Assembly: GCA_964480425.1 (NCBI GenBank)
Contig: CAYZPY010000032.1
Span: 1 to 19,461 of the forward strand
DNA length: 19,461 bases
From: CAYYMD01 sp964480425
Lineage (GTDB): Bacteria > Planctomycetota > Phycisphaerae > SM23-33
Direction of reading: 5' to 3'
Notes under the pieces: generated by a model
The model's input: only the letters and a program-made list of their open reading frames with translations
The model's database searches: none
Told to the model about the DNA's origin: nothing
Translations under genes and position numbers: made by a program
Shown here: one piece after another, positions 16,428 through 19,461 of the stretch
Layout: every line of letters begins with the position of its first letter
Numbering within the stretch: the first letter of the stretch is position 1

Positions 16428-18356
16428 ATGAAAACGAACGACACAAAATTGCGTGGGAACTGCGTAAATTCCCTGTTGGTGATTGTCGCGGCGGCTTTGA
16501 TGCTGTGTGCGTTGCCGCCGTCGCAGGCGGATAACCCCGAGGACAAATCCGACNNNNNNNNNNACGACGGGAGCGGTTCGGGAGAACTTGTCTCGCGCGT
16601 CAAGTTCACAAAAAAGCAGTTCGTCAAACTGACCACCAAGATGCTGGAAGTGGCGGACATGCTTGAGAACACCGAACCGCAGACCTCCGAAATTTTCCGC
16701 ACGGCGGTCAGCCAGGCGCGGGAGGCGTTCATCGCCGAGGAGATGGACAAGGTGGCCGAATACCTCACCGGGGGCATCACGGCCGCCGCCGCGGAAACCC
16801 AGAACAAGGTTGTCGTCCGGCTTCAGGAAGTGCTCAAGACGCTGACCTCCGGCGTGATCGATATGGACCAGCGAATGGAGCGGATTAAAAAGTGGGAGGA
16901 GCTGCTGGAGGAGATAAACGAGGCTATTGAAAAACAGAAATCGCTGGAGTTGGACTCGCGCCTCAAGATCGGCTCGAAAAAGATCGACGTGCGGATCGGC
17001 GCCGCCTCGAAGAAACTCGACGACATAATCACCCGTCAGAAAAACATTCATTCCAAAACGAAGGACGCCGCCGCCACTCAGCCCGCCGCCGGACAACCCG
17101 GCGATGAGTCCACGACCGATCCGGAGGATAAGTCCTCCCCACCACGGGGCAAACTCGCCAAAGAGCAGCAGGACCTCGGGGGCGAAACGGATAAACTCGC
17201 AGAGACGTTGAAGAAGATTGCCGACGAACTCGCCGCCGGCGAGGATTCCGACCTTCCCGGGCGCGTGGGCAAGGCGGCGGAGCACATGAAGCGCGCGGCA
17301 GAAGAATTAAAAGCGGGGCGCCCTAAGAGCGCCGCCAAATCCCAGAAAAAGGCGCTCCAGGATCTCGAAGGTCAGAAATACGAACTGGCCCGGCTCAAAC
17401 GGCGCATCGAAGAGAAGAAAAAGTCGCCTCTGTCCCAACAGGCCTCCCGGCAGGACAAACTCGCAAAGGATACCAGGAACCTGGCCGAGAGAATGTCCCG
17501 GCCCGAGGATTCGCCCAAACCGGGTGCAAGCGGCGTCAAGAGCTCCAGCGGCTCGATGTCGTCGGCGGCCGGTAAACTCTCGAAAGACGACGCCGGGGGC
17601 GCAAACTCCGATCAGCAGGACGCGCTGAAGAAGCTCGCCGAATCGCGCGACAAACTCGAAGTGGCGATTGCCGACGAGTACGACCAGATGAAGCAGGAGA
17701 TGCTTGCCAAGGTCGACGACATGCTCGAAGGCATACTCGAGGCCCAGAAGGAGGCCTCCGCCGACACCAAGAAGGTCTACGCCGCAAGGGGGCAGGACGA
17801 CAAATACGCCCGCGCCGAGGAGTTGGAACTTCTGCGCCTCTCGCGACTCGAGCGTCGGCTCGGCAAGGATACGAAAAAGGTTCACGACCTCGTCGAGAAG
17901 GAAGGCACCACGTCGGTTTTCCCGGCGGTGCTTAAGGACGTCCGGGCGGACCTTGACAGCGTCTCGGGCATGCTCGCCGAGCACAATGCCGGAGGGCTGA
18001 CACAGGGCATTCAGGCCCAGATTGAAAAGGACCTGGAAGACCTGATAAACTCCGTCCGCAAGGAACTGGCCGAGCACCGCCGTCGCGGAAAGCCCGGCGG
18101 GGGCGGCGGAGGCGGAAAGTCGCCGCTGGTCTCGGCACTGGCGGAATTGAAAATGCTCGCCAACATGCAGAGGCGCATATACAAAAGAACCGTCCTGCTC
18201 GAAAAACAAAAGGATGGCGCGGACGTATCCCCGGACGAGTTGGGCGAGCAGCACAGCAATCTGTCCGACCGGCAGGAAGAAGTGAAGAAACTGACCCGGG
18301 AATTCGCCAAAAAGATCGGATCGCGGGTTCCCCGTCACAAGGAGTCCACGCCATGA
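16428..18356 (+). CDS. Exported coiled-coil protein, function unknown, interrupted by an assembly gap
   Basis: The protein has 642 residues as assembled, four of them undetermined (43-46). A signal peptide (hydrophobic core about 14-28, likely cleavage after SQA at 34) exports it. The rest is strongly charged, rich in Lys, Glu, Asp and Ala, and almost wholly helical, with heptad-like stretches such as RMERIKKWEELLEEINEAIE. Polar linkers separate the helical blocks: a Ser/Asp-rich stretch near 200-215, a Ser-rich stretch near 360-385 and a polyglycine linker near 553-565. After the last linker comes LAELKMLANMQRRIYKRT, a segment I associate with planctomycete proteins encoded next to DUF4175-like genes. 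ATG 16428 is chosen because AAAGG at 16416-16420 lies seven bases upstream; GTG 16422 would be too close. It may work with the helical tail of the preceding DUF4175-like protein. No enzymatic motif is seen. Confidence 0.8.
   Translation: MKTNDTKLRGNCVNSLLVIVAAALMLCALPPSQADNPEDKSDXXXXDGSGSGELVSRVKFTKKQFVKLTTKMLEVADMLENTEPQTSEIFRTAVSQAREAFIAEEMDKVAEYLTGGITAAAAETQNKVVVRLQEVLKTLTSGVIDMDQRMERIKKWEELLEEINEAIEKQKSLELDSRLKIGSKKIDVRIGAASKKLDDIITRQKNIHSKTKDAAATQPAAGQPGDESTTDPEDKSSPPRGKLAKEQQDLGGETDKLAETLKKIADELAAGEDSDLPGRVGKAAEHMKRAAEELKAGRPKSAAKSQKKALQDLEGQKYELARLKRRIEEKKKSPLSQQASRQDKLAKDTRNLAERMSRPEDSPKPGASGVKSSSGSMSSAAGKLSKDDAGGANSDQQDALKKLAESRDKLEVAIADEYDQMKQEMLAKVDDMLEGILEAQKEASADTKKVYAARGQDDKYARAEELELLRLSRLERRLGKDTKKVHDLVEKEGTTSVFPAVLKDVRADLDSVSGMLAEHNAGGLTQGIQAQIEKDLEDLINSVRKELAEHRRRGKPGGGGGGGKSPLVSALAELKMLANMQRRIYKRTVLLEKQKDGADVSPDELGEQHSNLSDRQEEVKKLTREFAKKIGSRVPRHKESTP
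16554..16563. other. Assembly gap (10 Ns) inside the coiled-coil gene
   Basis: Ten undetermined bases lie just after the signal peptide. Both sides read in the same frame if the gap is exactly ten bases. Ten may be a placeholder, so the true length of the linker after the signal peptide is not known. Confidence 0.98.
18339..18344 (+). promoter_or_regulatory. Strong ribosome binding site for the last gene
   Basis: AAGGAG lies eight bases before ATG 18353, within the end of the previous coding region. It is the best Shine-Dalgarno match in the window and, with the ATGA overlap, fixes the start of the last gene. Confidence 0.75.
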
Positions 18357-19461
18357 AGACTACGTGCGCGATCGCGATGCTGGGGGCGATATTTTCAGTC
18401 GCCGCGGCGCCCTGCGGCGCGGAGGTGACCGACGACACCTCGGACGACGTCGTCGCCCCGGCCGAAGAGGTGGACATCGGCAATCTGATGGAGAACCTCT
18501 CTGTGGAAGATAAGGAGTTCATAATATCCCAGGCCGCAAAGGCCCGGCTGAAGATGGAGCGCAACGCCGTCGCCGCGGAAATCAGGGAAAACCTGCTTTA
18601 CGACCCCAATGACGTTCGCGCCGCCGAGGAAATACTCTCAAAAGACGTTCCGGGCGACGGCGCCCCGGCGCGCCGGGAGAATCTTGACCGCATCTGCCGC
18701 GCGTTCGCCGAGGTGGACGAGCGCTTCGAGGCGATGCTGGGGGCCTACGATTCCAAGCAATACAACGCCGCCGCAAAGGCGCCCGTCGGTTTCGACGGGC
18801 AGTCGACGTATCTGGCCACGGCCACGCGGTACGTCAAGTCGCGCGCGCTGGCGAAATCCGGCCGGTACTGGCAGGCGGCCGAAACCTGCCGCGACATAAT
18901 CATCAACGCCCCGGAGAAAATAAGTTTCGCAATCGAGGCGTCGGTGAACGCCGCTGAACTTTACCGCAAGCACCGTCGCGGTCTTTACGCGCTTGAGATG
19001 TACGCATTCTGCCTGAACGTTTACGAACTGTCGCTGTGCAAGGACGAGTACGACCTTCTGCGTCGGCGTGCAAAGGCGCTCGAGGACATTTACCGGGACC
19101 CTCTGGGCGCGGTGGCGCAGAGGATGGATAAGGTCGCCGGCAAAATCGCCAAGGGACACACCGGAAAAGACACCCAGGACGCACAAGAGCAGGCCGTTGC
19201 CATCCTGGAAGACCTCATCAAGTACGTGGAGGAAAAACCCTCGAGCGGTCGCAACTCGGGTTCGTCGTCGGGGAATAATAAAAACAAGAACGGCAAGACC
19301 GGGGACAAGACCGGACTGGTCAAACTCCCACCCTCGGGCGCCGGGAACCCCTCATCGCCGGCCACCTGGAGCATGCTGGTTCCCGGTCCGGTGCGCGACC
19401 CCAGCGGACTGACGCAGATCAGGCCGATGACCGAAAGCGGCGACTGGGCCTCGCTGCCGCC
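18353..19461 (+). CDS. Exported helical-repeat protein (3' partial)
   Basis: The frame runs open from ATG 18353 to the window edge (369 complete codons), so the end is missing. The start overlaps the previous stop as ATGA and has a strong AAGGAG ribosome site. A signal peptide (hydrophobic core about 5-19, likely cleavage near CGA at 23) is followed by an acidic stretch. A helical region (about 45-290) contains TPR-like pairs such as SGRYWQAAETCRDII and NAAELYRKHRRGLYALEMY. It ends in AVAILEDLIKYVEEK, then a low-complexity Ser/Asn/Lys/Gly linker (about 300-323). The last visible residues, SGDWASLPP, resemble a short W-x-x-LPP motif that I recall near the C-terminus of exported planctomycete proteins in such clusters; that is a recollection, not a search result. 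Function is unknown. The position suggests it belongs to the same envelope system. Confidence 0.8.
   Translation, partial: MKTTCAIAMLGAIFSVAAAPCGAEVTDDTSDDVVAPAEEVDIGNLMENLSVEDKEFIISQAAKARLKMERNAVAAEIRENLLYDPNDVRAAEEILSKDVPGDGAPARRENLDRICRAFAEVDERFEAMLGAYDSKQYNAAAKAPVGFDGQSTYLATATRYVKSRALAKSGRYWQAAETCRDIIINAPEKISFAIEASVNAAELYRKHRRGLYALEMYAFCLNVYELSLCKDEYDLLRRRAKALEDIYRDPLGAVAQRMDKVAGKIAKGHTGKDTQDAQEQAVAILEDLIKYVEEKPSSGRNSGSSSGNNKNKNGKTGDKTGLVKLPPSGAGNPSSPATWSMLVPGPVRDPSGLTQIRPMTESGDWASLP

Overview
The window looks like the chromosome of a GC-rich bacterium, most likely a planctomycete (Planctomycetota, possibly Phycisphaerae). This rests on recognised families and gene order, not on a marker gene. 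A long secreted PQQ-type propeller/TPR protein, a small secreted squalene-cyclase-like toroid, a MoxR ATPase, a DUF58 protein, two BatA/VWA-type membrane proteins and a DUF4175-like membrane protein, all in one direction, is a layout I associate with that phylum. A run of 10 Ns at 16554-16563 indicates a draft or metagenome-derived assembly.

Layout, all on the + strand. (1) 2-1147: the 3' part of a multi-pass membrane protein with a possible degenerate spermidine-synthase-like domain. (2) 1148-1349: the only sizeable intergenic stretch (about 200 bp), with a promoter-like sequence, an operator-like inverted repeat and a perfect 18-bp palindrome. (3) 1350-5996: a 1548-residue membrane-anchored or exported protein with TPR - propeller - TPR - propeller architecture. 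(4) 5974-7107: an exported alpha/alpha-toroid protein that overlaps the previous gene by 23 nt. (5) 7155-8222: MoxR AAA+ ATPase. (6) 8270-9217: DUF58. (7) 9221-11545: BatA/VWA protein. (8) 11542-14103: second VWA membrane protein. (9) 14141-16384: DUF4175-like membrane protein. (10) 16428-18356: exported coiled-coil protein of no recognised family. (11) 18353 to the window end: exported helical-repeat protein, cut by the window edge. No stretch over 300 bases lacks a gene. I saw no tRNA, rRNA, CRISPR array, insertion sequence or convincing terminator.

Genes 3 to 11 are spaced by -23, 47, 47, 3, -4, 37, 43 and -4 nt, so they probably form one operon, or two if the AT-rich leader before moxR carries a promoter. 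In known MoxR systems the ATPase acts as a chaperone on partners that carry a von Willebrand A (VWA) domain. Here three successive proteins (DUF58, BatA-like, second VWA) have the MIDAS DxSxS motif, one of them with an altered MIDAS. The working hypothesis is an envelope machine. Cytoplasmic MoxR and DUF58 would act on the inner-membrane VWA and DUF4175 proteins, which have large extracytoplasmic Ig-like and coiled-coil parts. Secreted scaffold proteins (propellers, toroid, coiled coil, helical repeat) would act as partners or clients. That assignment is inference; no substrate can be read from the sequence.
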